Positions 16,571 to 24,852 of a stretch of 64,000 nucleotides of DNA are shown piece after piece. Each line of letters starts with the position of its first letter. Positions within the stretch are counted from its first letter, which is position 1. Below the pieces are notes generated by a model. It had not been told where the DNA came from. It did no database searches and worked only from the letters and a program-made list of their open reading frames with translations. The translations under genes were made by a program, and so were the position numbers. The stretch lies in the NCBI RefSeq assembly GCF_004022705.2, contig NZ_RZOY02000015.1, positions 1 through 64,000 on the forward strand. Direction: 5' to 3'. The DNA is from Mesorhizobium sp. M2D.F.Ca.ET.226.01.1.1. Lineage in GTDB: Bacteria > Pseudomonadota > Alphaproteobacteria > Rhizobiales > Rhizobiaceae.

Positions 16571-16993
16571 TTAAGCCCGGCCAGGCCAGCCCTGCTTGAG
16601 CGCGAGCACGCTGCCCGGGCCGTGCGCCGCGGCGTAGAGCAGGCCGGCGGCGAAGGGGAAATGCGACATGAAGGCGCCGAACTCGGCCTGCTCCGCGGCC
16701 CAGTGCGACGGACCGTGGAAGGCGAAGCCGAGGAAGACGACATAGACCGCGCCGATCAGCGCCAGCGGCGTCATGAAGGCGCCGGTGAGAAAGGCGATCA
16801 CCAGCAGCGCTTCGAGGATCGCCGCGCACCAGGCCAGGAACAGCGGGAACGGAAAGCCGGCGGCGGCGATGTAGCCGGCGGTCGCGCCCATATCCATGAA
16901 CTTGAAGGCGACGGCCATCGCGAACATGGCGGCAAAGATCAGGCGGGCGATGAGGATGACAACGGTCTGCCAGGTCGATTGGGTGTTTTCCAC
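16571..16993 (-). CDS. DoxX family membrane protein
   Basis: The 140-residue protein starts at GTG 16993, which follows GGAGGGATATTC at good spacing. It has four membrane helices (VVILIARLIFAAMFAMAVAF, FPLFLAWCAAILEALLVIAF, TPLALIGAVYVVFLGF, FPFAAGLLYAAAHGPG), the DoxX layout. DoxX proteins are linked to redox and sulfur stress at the inner membrane; the partner here is unknown. It is separated from the dioxygenase gene by a palindromic repeat. Confidence 0.75.
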   Translation of the reverse strand: MENTQSTWQTVVILIARLIFAAMFAMAVAFKFMDMGATAGYIAAAGFPFPLFLAWCAAILEALLVIAFLTGAFMTPLALIGAVYVVFLGFAFHGPSHWAAEQAEFGAFMSHFPFAAGLLYAAAHGPGSVLALKQGWPGRA

Positions 16994-17094
16994 GAATATC
17001 CCTCCGGATGGTTGAAGCGGTTGATGTGCTCCAAGGACGGACGAAGGGCGATGGTTCCGACAGGGGGTGGGAAAATTGTTGGGCGAGAGGCGCG

Positions 17095-17255
17095 GCGCCC
17101 TTCCCTTCTCCCCTTGTGGGAGAAGGTGGATCGGCGCGCAGCGCCGAGACGGATGAGGGGTGTTCCAGCGGAGTGAGACGCCGGCATTCCCTGGAGCACC
17201 CCTCATCCGACCTCGCTTCGCGAGGCCCCCTTCTCCCACAAGGGGAGAAGGGGGA
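17095..17255. repeat. Large intergenic palindrome (second family)
   Basis: Two inverted arms, CCCTTCTCCCCTTGTGGGAG at the left and CTCCCACAAGGGGAGAAGGG at the right, each with an adjoining GATGAGGGGTG / CACCCCTCATC module. The same structure recurs at 56491-56680. It lies between two genes read in the same direction and would fold into a long cruciform. Confidence 0.75.
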
Positions 17256-17263
17256 GCCCGCCC

Positions 17264-18019
17264 CTACCCCGCCTTCGCCTGCGGCGGATGGCTGATCGAC
17301 TCCCGCACGGTGCCGTATTCGGCGCCCCAGCGGTCGGTCATGTCGCAGCGTATGTCCCACAGCTCGGGGAAGAAGCGGTGGCGGGCGCCGCCTTCGAGAA
17401 TTTCCACCGGCCTGCCCTTCAGCGACTTCGAGCCCAGCCCGATCGAGCGGTGGATGAGATAAAGGTGGTTGGCGCGGAATTTCTGGAACAGCTCGTCGAA
17501 CTCGATCAGCGCCTCGGCCACGACATAGGAATCGCCGTGATCGTAACGGGCGTCGTAGACGTCCTCGACGCTTAGCCCGCGGCCGTCGAGATAAGCATGC
17601 CGGAAGGCCCGCCAAAGATCCGGCGGCAGGCGAAGCAGGAATTTGAAACCCGGCGATTCCTGGCCGCTGCCATTGCCGAGCTGCAGGCGGATCTGCTGGT
17701 ACTCCTTGGGCGACATGGTCTCCAAGAGATCGAGCTGCGCCGTCATCATGCGCATCAGCCGGTGCACGCGGCCCATCAGCGTGACGATGCGGTGCGTGTC
17801 CTGTTTCTCCAGGTAATCGAGCACGTCGACCAGCGTGTAGGCGATGAGCTTCATCCAGAGCTCCTCGACCTGGTGTACGATCTGGAACTGCAATTCGTCG
17901 GCATTGACCATTTCGGACAGCGGCTTCTGGCAGGTCAGCAGCTTGTCGCATTGGAGGTAGACGCCGTAGTCCCGCATTTCCGGCGTCTCGATGCGGGCGT
18001 GATAGTCCTTTTTGTCCAT
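17264..18019 (-). CDS. kynA: Tryptophan 2,3-dioxygenase
   Basis: This 251-residue protein matches the haem-dependent tryptophan dioxygenase family (FQIVHQVEELWMKLIAYTLV, RHRFFPELWDIRCDMTDRWG, HRSIGLGSKSLKG). It oxidises L-tryptophan to N-formylkynurenine in the kynurenine pathway. The length is slightly shorter than typical members. A divergent Lrp/AsnC regulator across a 128-bp spacer probably controls it, as KynR does in other proteobacteria. No kynB or kynU is adjacent. Confidence 0.85.
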   Translation of the reverse strand: MDKKDYHARIETPEMRDYGVYLQCDKLLTCQKPLSEMVNADELQFQIVHQVEELWMKLIAYTLVDVLDYLEKQDTHRIVTLMGRVHRLMRMMTAQLDLLETMSPKEYQQIRLQLGNGSGQESPGFKFLLRLPPDLWRAFRHAYLDGRGLSVEDVYDARYDHGDSYVVAEALIEFDELFQKFRANHLYLIHRSIGLGSKSLKGRPVEILEGGARHRFFPELWDIRCDMTDRWGAEYGTVRESISHPPQAKAG

Positions 18020-18147
18020 GGCTCATCTCCTCGCGCGGGCATGGTTTGCGATCTCGCCCCAAGCATAGCGCTTTGCGCTTGAACATTGTTCCTTTTCGTT
18101 ATCCAAATGGCATGAAATGAAGGACGAAGTCCGGCCTTTCCGGCCAC

Positions 18148-18645
18148 ATGGGAGAACGAACGATACTGGACGCCCTCGACCGCAGAATAGTGGCCGCGCT
18201 CGAGCGCGACGCGCGAATCTCCTTCGGCGAGCTGGCCGAGGAGGTCGGGCTGAGCAAGACGCCATGCTGGAAACGGGTGAAGGCGCTGGAGGAGGCCGGC
18301 GTCATCAAGGGTTACTCGACCCGCATCGATCCGGCCAGGATCGGCTTCGGCATCGAGGCCTTCATCCAGGTGTCGATCGACTTCGAGGTGTCGGACGCCT
18401 TCGAGGCGGCAGTGCAAAAACATCCGCTGATCCGCCGCTGCTATGCCACGACCGGCGAGGCCGACTATCTGCTGCAGATCGTCACCGTCGACATGATGGC
18501 GCTCGACCGCATGCTGCGCGAGGAGCTCAGCCGCCTGCCCGGCGTGCGCCGCACGGTGACTTCGATGGCGATGCGCGAGATCAAGGGCGACATCTCGTTC
18601 GCCGAGGCGGCAGGGCGTGTCGTGAGAGGCGCGCACGACAAATGA
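18148..18645 (+). CDS. Lrp/AsnC-family regulator, likely of kynA
   Basis: This 165-residue protein has the N-terminal winged-helix part (LDRRIVAALERDARISFGEL, EVGLSKTPCWKRVKALEEAG) and the C-terminal RAM ligand domain (GVRRTVTSMAMREIKG). It is divergent from tryptophan dioxygenase, which fits a KynR-type sensor of tryptophan or kynurenine. The ligand is inferred from context only. Confidence 0.85.
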   Translation: MGERTILDALDRRIVAALERDARISFGELAEEVGLSKTPCWKRVKALEEAGVIKGYSTRIDPARIGFGIEAFIQVSIDFEVSDAFEAAVQKHPLIRRCYATTGEADYLLQIVTVDMMALDRMLREELSRLPGVRRTVTSMAMREIKGDISFAEAAGRVVRGAHDK

Positions 18646-18684
18646 ACTGTGGACGCCGGCCGCGCGGGCACCGCGTCGAGCAGC

Positions 18685-18750
18685 TGACTATTTCTGGGAT
18701 GGTCGAGAACAGCGGTTCAACCCGTCTATAGTCCCGCCCGGGTTTCGCGG
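18685..18750 (+). promoter_or_regulatory. Shared promoter element A (Gly-rich gene)
   Basis: TGACTATTTCTGGGATGGTC, then a diverged spacer, then GTCTATAGTC, lying just upstream of the GTG at 18751. Nearly the same sequence occurs on the other strand at 22334-22401. GGTCGA and GTCTATA are 17 bp apart, a spacing compatible with an ECF-type sigma promoter. Confidence 0.6.
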
Positions 18751-19692
18751 GTGACTGGTATCATGTCGATCAAAACAGGTTCGGAGCCTGCCGGGCGAGT
18801 GTCGGCAGGACGCTTCGGTTTCGCCTTCATGGCCAATGCCCGCATCGGGCGCCGATCCTTTCCCCTTCTGGCGACGGCGCTGCTGGCATCGACCATGCTG
18901 CAGCCGATGACGACGCGCGCGGCGTCGGTACTGCCCGAGCCGCAAGACGGGCTCCACCGGCCGATGGATGCGAAAGCCATGCTGCAGGACGCCAAGCGCG
19001 CGCTCCTGGCGCAAGCGGCAGGCGGCAATGGCGGGAATGGTGGCAATGGCGGCTCCGCTGGCGGCAACGGCGGCAATGGCGGCAACGGCGGCAATGGTGG
19101 CTCCGCGGGCGGCAACGGCGGCAATGGGGGCAACGGTGGTTCCGCTGGTGGGAATGGTGGCGGCGGTGGCACCGGCGGAACCGGCGGCAACGGCGGCTCC
19201 GCCGGAAATGGCGGTGGCGGCGGCAACGGTGGAACCGGCGGCAACGGTGGTTCCGCCGGAAACGGCGGTGGCGGTACCGGTGGAAACGGCGGTAGTGGCG
19301 GCTCGGCCGGAAATGGCGGTGGCGGCACTGGCGGGACCGGCGGCAATGGCGGCTCGGCCGGAAACGGCGGTGGCGGCACTGGTGGAACCGGCGGCAACGG
19401 TGGTTCCGCCGGAAACGGCGGTGGCGGTACCGGTGGAAACGGCGGTAGTGGCGGCTCGGCCGGAAATGGCGGTGGCGGCACTGGCGGGACCGGCGGCAAT
19501 GGCGGCTCGGCCGGAAACGGCGGTGGCGGCACTGGTGGAACCGGCGGCAATGGCGGCTCCGCTGGAAATGGCAGTGGTGGCACGGGCGGTAACGGCAGTT
19601 CCGGCGGCAATGGCGGCGAGCATCACGACACAACCGGGCGTTCGGACGGCGGCCCCCGTGCATGCGGGACATCGTCGCGAGCCTCTTGCTGA
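18751..19692 (+). CDS. Secreted Gly/Asn-rich repeat protein
   Basis: This 313-residue protein starts at GTG 18751, the position supported by alignment with the leader of the 21899-22333 gene. A basic segment and a hydrophobic stretch (SFPLLATALLASTML) followed by TTRAAS look like an export signal. Residues from about 90 to 295 are repeats of 17 residues of the type GGSAGNGGGGTGGTGGN, reminiscent of PGRS-type glycine-rich surface proteins. A short His-containing tail with two Cys follows. It probably lies on the cell surface. It converges with an HTTM operon that has the same promoter. Confidence 0.7.
   Translation: MTGIMSIKTGSEPAGRVSAGRFGFAFMANARIGRRSFPLLATALLASTMLQPMTTRAASVLPEPQDGLHRPMDAKAMLQDAKRALLAQAAGGNGGNGGNGGSAGGNGGNGGNGGNGGSAGGNGGNGGNGGSAGGNGGGGGTGGTGGNGGSAGNGGGGGNGGTGGNGGSAGNGGGGTGGNGGSGGSAGNGGGGTGGTGGNGGSAGNGGGGTGGTGGNGGSAGNGGGGTGGNGGSGGSAGNGGGGTGGTGGNGGSAGNGGGGTGGTGGNGGSAGNGSGGTGGNGSSGGNGGEHHDTTGRSDGGPRACGTSSRASC
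19249..19554 (+). repeat. Two near-identical 153-bp tandem units
   Basis: The DNA from 19249 repeats from 19402 with only a few changes at the end of the unit. Each unit is 51 codons, three 17-residue motifs. Near identity at the DNA level, including synonymous sites, shows a recent duplication and predicts length variation between strains. Confidence 0.8.
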
Positions 19693-19855
19693 CGCGGCCC
19701 GGCTTCAAAGCGGATCGCGCTCAACGTGACGCGCTCAAGTTCATGCTTTGAGGCAAGTCGTTGCTCCAAGACGGCCGTGCAGTTGGTCGACAGGCATCAG
19801 CCGATTTCCAAGGCTCCGGCGATGGCCGGAAGCAGCGACCGCTCCCCTGCCCGCT

Positions 19856-21013
19856 CTACGGGCCGGTGCGGTAGGCGAAATCGTCGATCGCGGCCTGCCA
19901 GTAATGCTGCGTGCGGATCTCGAGCCGCGTGATGCGCCTGTAGTCGGCCGCGAAATAGACCAGACCGTTGGCAGACAGCGTCAGATGATCTTCATAGGCG
20001 GGCTCATCGCCCCGCCAGGCCTTGAGGATGAGCGTCTCGCCCTCCGCGTCGTCCCAGCCGGCGCCGAAATAGGCGCCCGTGAAATCGAACGGCTTGTCGC
20101 TGAACACCTGCGCCGGGTGGCCTGAGCTGTTATAGGCGATGAATTCGCCGGACATGGTGGTGTTGACGTAGCCCGGACCGTCGGTGAAGCGCTGGTGCAT
20201 GGCAACGAGATTGTACCAGTTGAGCCCGCCATAGCCCGACGGAACCTCGAACACACCTGGCGACGTCATCAGGTCGTCGAAGCCGACGACATGCGCCACG
20301 GGCAGCGGCGCCTCGGCAGGCTTGCCCGAAAACGCCGAGAGCACCACCGGCGCCGCGCCGACGACCACATGCCGCCGCCCAGTCGCCCCGCCTGCCGAAA
20401 AATCGACCAGCCATTCCCCGGGTGTCACCGGCGTGCTGAACCGCCCGTCCGGGCCGACCTTGGCGGCGGACGCCACGCCGTCCGGCCCTGTCAGCGAAAC
20501 GCGCGACCCGGCGGCCGCGCCGCTGATCGTCAGATCCGCCGCGAGGCCGACCGGGTGCGTGGTGCGCGTAGCGATCATGTCGCCCGGCGATCCGGGCGAG
20601 ACGACATAGTCGCTTTCCTGCCAGGCATTGCCGGTGGTGACGGAATAACCCGGCGGCGGCACGACGCGGAACGCATAGTGCCCGGGATCGACCACCTCGA
20701 AATCGCGCTGGCTGACCGACATGCGGAAATTGGCGAAGCCGCCGGCATTGGTCAGCCGCATGACGGTGCTGCCGTTCGGCTTGTCGAGCTCGACGGCCGC
20801 ACGCGACATCGGCCGGTCGCCCATATCGTAGACACCGTTGCGGTTGAGGTCGCGGAACACGAGCAGCGACGTGTTCATCTGGCCATTTTCGAAGGAACCC
20901 CAAACACGCTTGGGGTAATAGTCACTCGCATCGCCGGCACGCGCCGCGCCGCCGCCCATGGCCAGGCCGATGGCCGCCGCGACGACGCCAGAAAACAACA
21001 AACCACGCTTCAC
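19856..21013 (-). CDS. Secreted SdrD B-like domain protein
   Basis: This 385-residue protein starts at GTG 21013, overlapping the HTTM stop by 4 bases. It has a signal peptide (VVAAAIGLAMGGGAARAG), then a Sdr-B-like beta module (LLVFRDLNRNGVYDMGDRPM, a Ca-binding type loop), a carboxypeptidase-regulatory-like stretch and a C-terminal beta-rich domain with FIAYNSSGHPAQVF and YFGAGWDDAEGE. It is likely periplasmic or surface-exposed and is the last gene of the operon. Confidence 0.65.
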   Translation of the reverse strand: MKRGLLFSGVVAAAIGLAMGGGAARAGDASDYYPKRVWGSFENGQMNTSLLVFRDLNRNGVYDMGDRPMSRAAVELDKPNGSTVMRLTNAGGFANFRMSVSQRDFEVVDPGHYAFRVVPPPGYSVTTGNAWQESDYVVSPGSPGDMIATRTTHPVGLAADLTISGAAAGSRVSLTGPDGVASAAKVGPDGRFSTPVTPGEWLVDFSAGGATGRRHVVVGAAPVVLSAFSGKPAEAPLPVAHVVGFDDLMTSPGVFEVPSGYGGLNWYNLVAMHQRFTDGPGYVNTTMSGEFIAYNSSGHPAQVFSDKPFDFTGAYFGAGWDDAEGETLILKAWRGDEPAYEDHLTLSANGLVYFAADYRRITRLEIRTQHYWQAAIDDFAYRTGP

Positions 21014-21915
21014 GAAGTTTCCTCTCCGGCTGTCGGCCCGATCCCCTGCAGCCGCGCAATGACCCTGTCGACGGCATCGGCATCGAAATAGGCGAGATAG
21101 AGCAGCACCATGGTGGCGCTGAACGTATAGACCGGCAGCGTCACATAGATGATGGCGTGGAAGGCCAGGCCCGGCAGCAGCAGGTAGCGCCTTGTCGCGC
21201 GAAACGGCAGGCCGAAGGCAAGGCTGTATTCGAGCGCGACCACGGCGAGCGACACGAGTGTGGCGAGCCAGGCAAGGCCCGGGATCGCCGGATAGTCAGA
21301 ACCTGCGTAGTACCAGAGGAATATCGCCTCGATCCGCGCGCCGCTCGAGAAGGCATAGCCCGACTTGTCGAAGGCGGCGAAGAAATAGAGCACCGAGAGC
21401 TGCACCACGATCAGCCGCAAGCCCAACAGATTACCGCGCTCCGCCGGCGGCGGTAGGCCCATGCGCTCGGCGCGCATCACCGCCAGGTAGCGGTCCAGCG
21501 AATAGGAGGCGCCGCAAGGGGTGAGCGCGATCAGCAGCGCCGAGACGGCAAGCAGATAGGTGTGATGGTGGGTCCAGGGCTCGCGGCCAAGCTGGAACCC
21601 GAAATAATGGTACATCGCCAGTCCGACGGCGCCTGTCCAGACCGCGGCGACGCGGCTCTGATAGCCGACGAAGAGCAGCGTCGTCGCGACGAAGAAGTTG
21701 GCGGCCAGGAACAGGCCGGCCGGCGACTGGTCCATATAGAGCAGCAGCTCGCCCGCCCAGCGCGACCAGAACAGCATCGCAAGGCCGATGCGGATCAACG
21801 CGGAGGAACGCGACGAGCCCTCGGTGTCGACCGCCCAGTGGACGAAGCGCGCGGCCATGGCGTGCGCCAGACGCCAGCCGGACCAGTCAGCGGCGGCGTC
21901 AGTCTGCGCAGGCAT
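21010..21915 (-). CDS. HTTM-domain membrane protein
   Basis: From ATG 21915 (MPAQTDAAADWSGWRLAHAM) the protein has 301 residues and about seven membrane helices with the HTTM features LIRIGLAMLFWSRWAGELLL, EPWTHHHTYLLAVSALLIAL and YFFAAFDKSGYAF. HTTM is the domain shared with vitamin K-dependent gamma-carboxylase, but most bacterial members have unknown substrates. It overlaps both neighbours (17 bp upstream, 4 bp downstream), so the operon is tightly coupled. Confidence 0.75.
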   Translation of the reverse strand: MPAQTDAAADWSGWRLAHAMAARFVHWAVDTEGSSRSSALIRIGLAMLFWSRWAGELLLYMDQSPAGLFLAANFFVATTLLFVGYQSRVAAVWTGAVGLAMYHYFGFQLGREPWTHHHTYLLAVSALLIALTPCGASYSLDRYLAVMRAERMGLPPPAERGNLLGLRLIVVQLSVLYFFAAFDKSGYAFSSGARIEAIFLWYYAGSDYPAIPGLAWLATLVSLAVVALEYSLAFGLPFRATRRYLLLPGLAFHAIIYVTLPVYTFSATMVLLYLAYFDADAVDRVIARLQGIGPTAGEETS

Positions 21916-22333
21916 TTTCGGTATCGGTATGGATGATCTGCCAGCCGCCGCGCGTGGCTTGGCGCGCGCGGACACGGATGTCGGCCCCCTGCCCTGCGGC
22001 GGTGCAGAGCCGCTTGATGACCAACGCCAGTTCTTCGCCGCTGTCGATCCACTTCAGCCTGCCGTCACGACGAGCGCCGAGCATCGCGAAGCGGTCGAGC
22101 GGGGCAAGCGCGCCGTCAGGCTGGCGGATTTCAAAGGACGCGTCGACCACGCCGAGCCCGATCGCGCTGAACATGGTCCAGGAGCGAAGCCATGCCGATT
22201 GCACCCCGAAGACCTGCTCCGCGACCGGGCCGGCGATCATGAAGCCGGCGATGGCGATGAAGGCGAGCAACCGCAAGCGGCCCGCCGAGACGGCAGGCTC
22301 CGCACCGCTTCGTATTGAGACGACATCCGCCAC
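21899..22333 (-). CDS. Small membrane-anchored protein, first gene of HTTM operon
   Basis: The frame is open further upstream, but I choose GTG 22333 because the promoter-like element ends just before it and the first about 20 codons (VADVVSIRSGAEPA, VSAGR) align with the leader of the Gly-rich protein. One membrane helix (LLAFIAIAGFMIAGPVAEQV) precedes an extracytoplasmic domain of about 100 residues. 144 residues in total. No known domain. Confidence 0.6.
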   Translation of the reverse strand: MADVVSIRSGAEPAVSAGRLRLLAFIAIAGFMIAGPVAEQVFGVQSAWLRSWTMFSAIGLGVVDASFEIRQPDGALAPLDRFAMLGARRDGRLKWIDSGEELALVIKRLCTAAGQGADIRVRARQATRGGWQIIHTDTENACAD

Positions 22334-22401
22334 CCGCGTACCCCCGCCCGCGACTATAGACCGGCTCAACGCCCGGTCTTCGACCATCCCAGAAAAAGTC
22401 A
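22334..22401 (-). promoter_or_regulatory. Shared promoter element B (HTTM operon)
   Basis: Read on the minus strand: TGACTTTTTCTGGGATGGTC, a spacer, then GTCTATAGTC immediately before the GTG at 22333. This mirrors element A at 18685-18750; GGTCGA to GTCTATA is 18 bp here and 17 bp there. Confidence 0.6.
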
Positions 22402-22857
22402 GGGGCTGGGCGGATGTCAGAAATGCAAACAAGCAGGCGACATGGACCGCCTTATTGGGTCAAGCGACCTTGGCCCGTCGCAGCGGCCTGTGGTCCGCGC
22501 AACGGGCCAAGTGGCCTGCCTTTTGCCCGCCAGCTCAAGGCCGGCTCCTCCCATCCTCCGCTTCGAACGGAGCGGAGAGTTCGAACAATGACCGGGCTGT
22601 GCGAGGCTTGGCGATAACTTTTGTTAGTCTCAACTAAAATAAGCGACCCGGTGCTGGCTAGCGATCGGCGTGGTGGATCGCCGGCAACGTCAGGGAAACA
22701 CTGAGTGTAACCGCGCACCGCCCGATGGAACCAACCGGAGCGCGCGCCCGATGCTCCATTAGCGCTCGCTTGCTTTAATAAGACGTTGCTCGCTTCCGGG
22801 GCGAAGGCCTCTTCAACGTTCGCGACGGGCTGCAATCATCGCGCCTCGCGAATGATC
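22402..22857. other. Intergenic region without a convincing gene
   Basis: About 450 bp. Frames present lack coding character. On the minus strand 22757-22732 reads GGAGC-N17-GTTG, a one-mismatch version of the EcfG motif with the same CTAAT-GGA(A/G)C-ATCGGG context seen at 27025 and 49134, but no gene follows it. Confidence 0.4.
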
Positions 22858-23250
22858 CTAACCCTCCTGCTCCTGGGGAAGGCCGTCGGTTAGATCGTAA
22901 AAATCGGATTTCGAGCCGACGAAAATATGCTTGCTGAGGCGCAGACCTGTCGGAGGGTCAAGGGTCCCGGCAGCGACGAAGGTCTCACTGCCTGGAGCCG
23001 CCCTCCAGAATAGGTTGCTGCCGCAGCGCGAGCAGAAGCCGCGTTCGGCTTTGTCTGACGAGCGGTACCAACGCAGGGTCGACGACGCCAACAGCCTAAT
23101 ATCCGCCGAACCACAGGCCGCCATGACTGCGAAGTTCCCGCTGGTGCGCGTGCATTGGGTGCAGTGGCAAGCTATGGGCTGGGCAAGCTCACCCGCAATT
23201 TCATAGCGTACGCCCTGGCATAGACAATGACCTGATGACATGGATTCCAT
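22858..23250 (-). CDS. GFA (CENP-V) family protein
   Basis: This 130-residue protein has the GFA zinc-binding Cys pattern: GHCLCQGVRYEI, ACHCTQCTRTSG and FCSRCGSNLFWR. The family was named after glutathione-dependent formaldehyde-activating enzyme; most members have unknown small-molecule substrates. ATG 23250 and 23241 are both possible starts. It reads away from the HTTM operon. Confidence 0.8.
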   Translation of the reverse strand: MESMSSGHCLCQGVRYEIAGELAQPIACHCTQCTRTSGNFAVMAACGSADIRLLASSTLRWYRSSDKAERGFCSRCGSNLFWRAAPGSETFVAAGTLDPPTGLRLSKHIFVGSKSDFYDLTDGLPQEQEG

Positions 23251-23300
23251 AGGCGACCTAGCGCCGCTGTTGCCGGAGGAATTTCACAATGGCCAAGGCT

Positions 23301-23522
23301 CTAGCGTCGATCCCTATCAGCGGCGGGGCTTTTGCGGATAATCCACTCGACCATATTGGGATCAACGTAGTCGTCGCCAGTCATTATCCGGACCAGCTTC
23401 CTTACGCGGGGTCGCCACTGATCCTCGGGGACCTTATCCTCATCCACCCAACGCTTGAACGCTTCGCGCATGACGTCGAATTCGAAGGATGAGCGATTGT
23501 CGTTGAATTGCTTTTTGACCAT
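23301..23522 (-). CDS. Small stress-regulated hypothetical protein
   Basis: From ATG 23522 (MVKKQFNDNRSSFEFDVMRE) the protein has 73 residues, charged and helical, with WVDEDKVPEDQWRPRVRKLV. The EcfG-type motif upstream places the transcription start at or next to the ATG, so the mRNA may be leaderless. A TTG nine bases upstream is the other possible start. Family not recognised. Confidence 0.55.
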   Translation of the reverse strand: MVKKQFNDNRSSFEFDVMREAFKRWVDEDKVPEDQWRPRVRKLVRIMTGDDYVDPNMVEWIIRKSPAADRDRR

Positions 23523-23528
23523 GGCCGG

Positions 23529-23554
23529 CAACGTCGGACCGATTGAAATGTTCC
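23529..23554 (-). promoter_or_regulatory. EcfG-type promoter for 23301-23522
   Basis: GGAAC-N16-CGTTG on the minus strand; the -10 part is only about 7 bases from the ATG. Confidence 0.6.
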
Positions 23555-23722
23555 AAAGCAGGCCCTGCCGGAGCCCCGCTTCCTTAGCCGAACAGGTAGG
23601 CCGACATCACTGCCATCCAGATCGAGATCGGCACAGCACTGAAGAGGCATACCTCCAGGACGAAGGTGTCCTTGTCCGCAACATGGGAAACGATCCCAAC
23701 AGAGCCCCCGCCAAACCCAACG

Positions 23723-23757
23723 GACCCGGCCTCGTCCCAACATTCCAAGGCCGGGTC
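23723..23757. terminator. Hairpin in the 23523-23846 intergenic region
   Basis: GACCCGGCC / GGCCGGGTC with a 17-base loop and a short CTTT on the plus strand. No gene ends directly at it; the rest of this 324-bp stretch holds the promoter at 23529-23554 and nothing else I can support. Confidence 0.5.
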
Positions 23758-23846
23758 TTTGCCTCGCTGGTGAGGGATGAGCGGGCTGAAGCAGCGTGCG
23801 CCCTCCTGAGCCTGCCAGCTTTAACGAATGTGAATCAACAGCGATA

Positions 23847-24725
23847 TTATTCCTCCCTAAAGTCCTGCAGCGACGCATGGCGTAAATCCTCTTCGCCGCG
23901 CATGTGCTTCACGCGTCCAACAAGACCAGGCTTGACCCATTGGGTTGCCGGCCGCTTCATTCCTTTCGGCCCCGGTCCGGAATGCTCCTGCACCCGCTGC
24001 CACAGCCGTTCCCGCATCTCGCGGTTTAACGTGATGAACGCTGCGCCAACATAGCGCCCTGTGCTGCGCTCGGCCATGAGAGCGAAAGCCGGTTTGCCGG
24101 GCTCCCGCTCGACGCCGAGCAAATCGTATTCATCGACGGCATAGGATTTGATTTTAAGCCACGCTGTCGAATTGCCGCTGCGATAAACGCTGTCCTTGCG
24201 CTTTGAAACCATGCCCTCAAGTCCGGCCTGGTCGATCAGATGAAAAATGGATTTCGCATCGCCTGGCAACACTTGGCTGAATTGGATGCGCTGTCGGGGC
24301 GGTACCAATGCCTCGAGGATATCGCGACGATCGATCAGCGGCATGTCGCGCAGGTCGTGGCCGTTCAGGTGGAGCAGATCGAACGCCACAAAGTACAGGT
24401 CGTGCTGGCGCGCGGTGATGGCCCGGCGCAGTTCGCCGAAGTCGGAATGTCCCGCCTCATCCAAGACGACGATTTCGCCGTCGATGATGGCGCTTTCGGC
24501 ATTGAGCTCCCCGGCCGCTTTCACAAGATCCCGGTACTTGGCTGTCCAGTCGAGCCCGCGGCGCGTAAAGATGCGAACGCCATCGTCGTCGCGGATGATC
24601 TGTGAGCGATAGCCGTCGAACTTCACCTCGTGAATCCATCCGTCGCCCTCTGGCGGCTTGTCGACCAGAGTCGGCAGCAGCGGGGGAATGAAGGACAGCC
24701 GGAGGCCGCCGGCGGGCTTACGCAT
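23847..24725 (-). CDS. Minimal ATP-dependent DNA ligase (LigD ligase domain)
   Basis: Starting at MRKPAGGLRLSFIPPLLPTL (ATG 24725) the protein has 292 residues. The adenylated lysine lies in EVKFDGYR (K35), with IIDGEIVVLD, FVAFDLLHLNG and GMVSKRKDS as further nucleotidyltransferase motifs and a C-terminal OB fold. It lacks the polymerase and nuclease domains of full LigD. Rhizobia often have several such ligases acting with Ku in non-homologous end joining; ku is 0.7 kb away on the same strand. Confidence 0.85.
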   Translation of the reverse strand: MRKPAGGLRLSFIPPLLPTLVDKPPEGDGWIHEVKFDGYRSQIIRDDDGVRIFTRRGLDWTAKYRDLVKAAGELNAESAIIDGEIVVLDEAGHSDFGELRRAITARQHDLYFVAFDLLHLNGHDLRDMPLIDRRDILEALVPPRQRIQFSQVLPGDAKSIFHLIDQAGLEGMVSKRKDSVYRSGNSTAWLKIKSYAVDEYDLLGVEREPGKPAFALMAERSTGRYVGAAFITLNREMRERLWQRVQEHSGPGPKGMKRPATQWVKPGLVGRVKHMRGEEDLRHASLQDFREE

Positions 24726-24806
24726 CGTCACTCTCACGCAACTCGAATTTGAATCAATATCGCACGAGCGCGGACGTTCCGTTAGCGATTGCTGAATAAG
24801 CAACAA

Positions 24807-24832
24807 GGAACATTCGAAGGCAATCGCTGTTT
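24807..24832 (+). promoter_or_regulatory. EcfG-type promoter for DUF3606 gene
   Basis: GGAAC-N17-GTTT, 20 bp upstream of ATG 24853, with AGGAGGA in between. Confidence 0.65.
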
Positions 24833-24852
24833 CTTCTGACAGGAGGAACCGC

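Noticed and set aside
18726..19610. Pro-rich and other frames opposite the Gly-rich repeat
   Set aside because: They are complements of the GGN/GGC repeats. The plus-strand frame has the export signal, shared leader and promoter.
19021..19620. Possible CRISPR-like repeat array
   Set aside because: Repeat period is a multiple of 3, without unique spacers, inside one reading frame; no cas genes.
22452..22835. 127-codon minus-strand frame in the intergenic region
   Set aside because: No ribosome site, no motif, poor coding character; it overlaps the degenerate promoter-like site.
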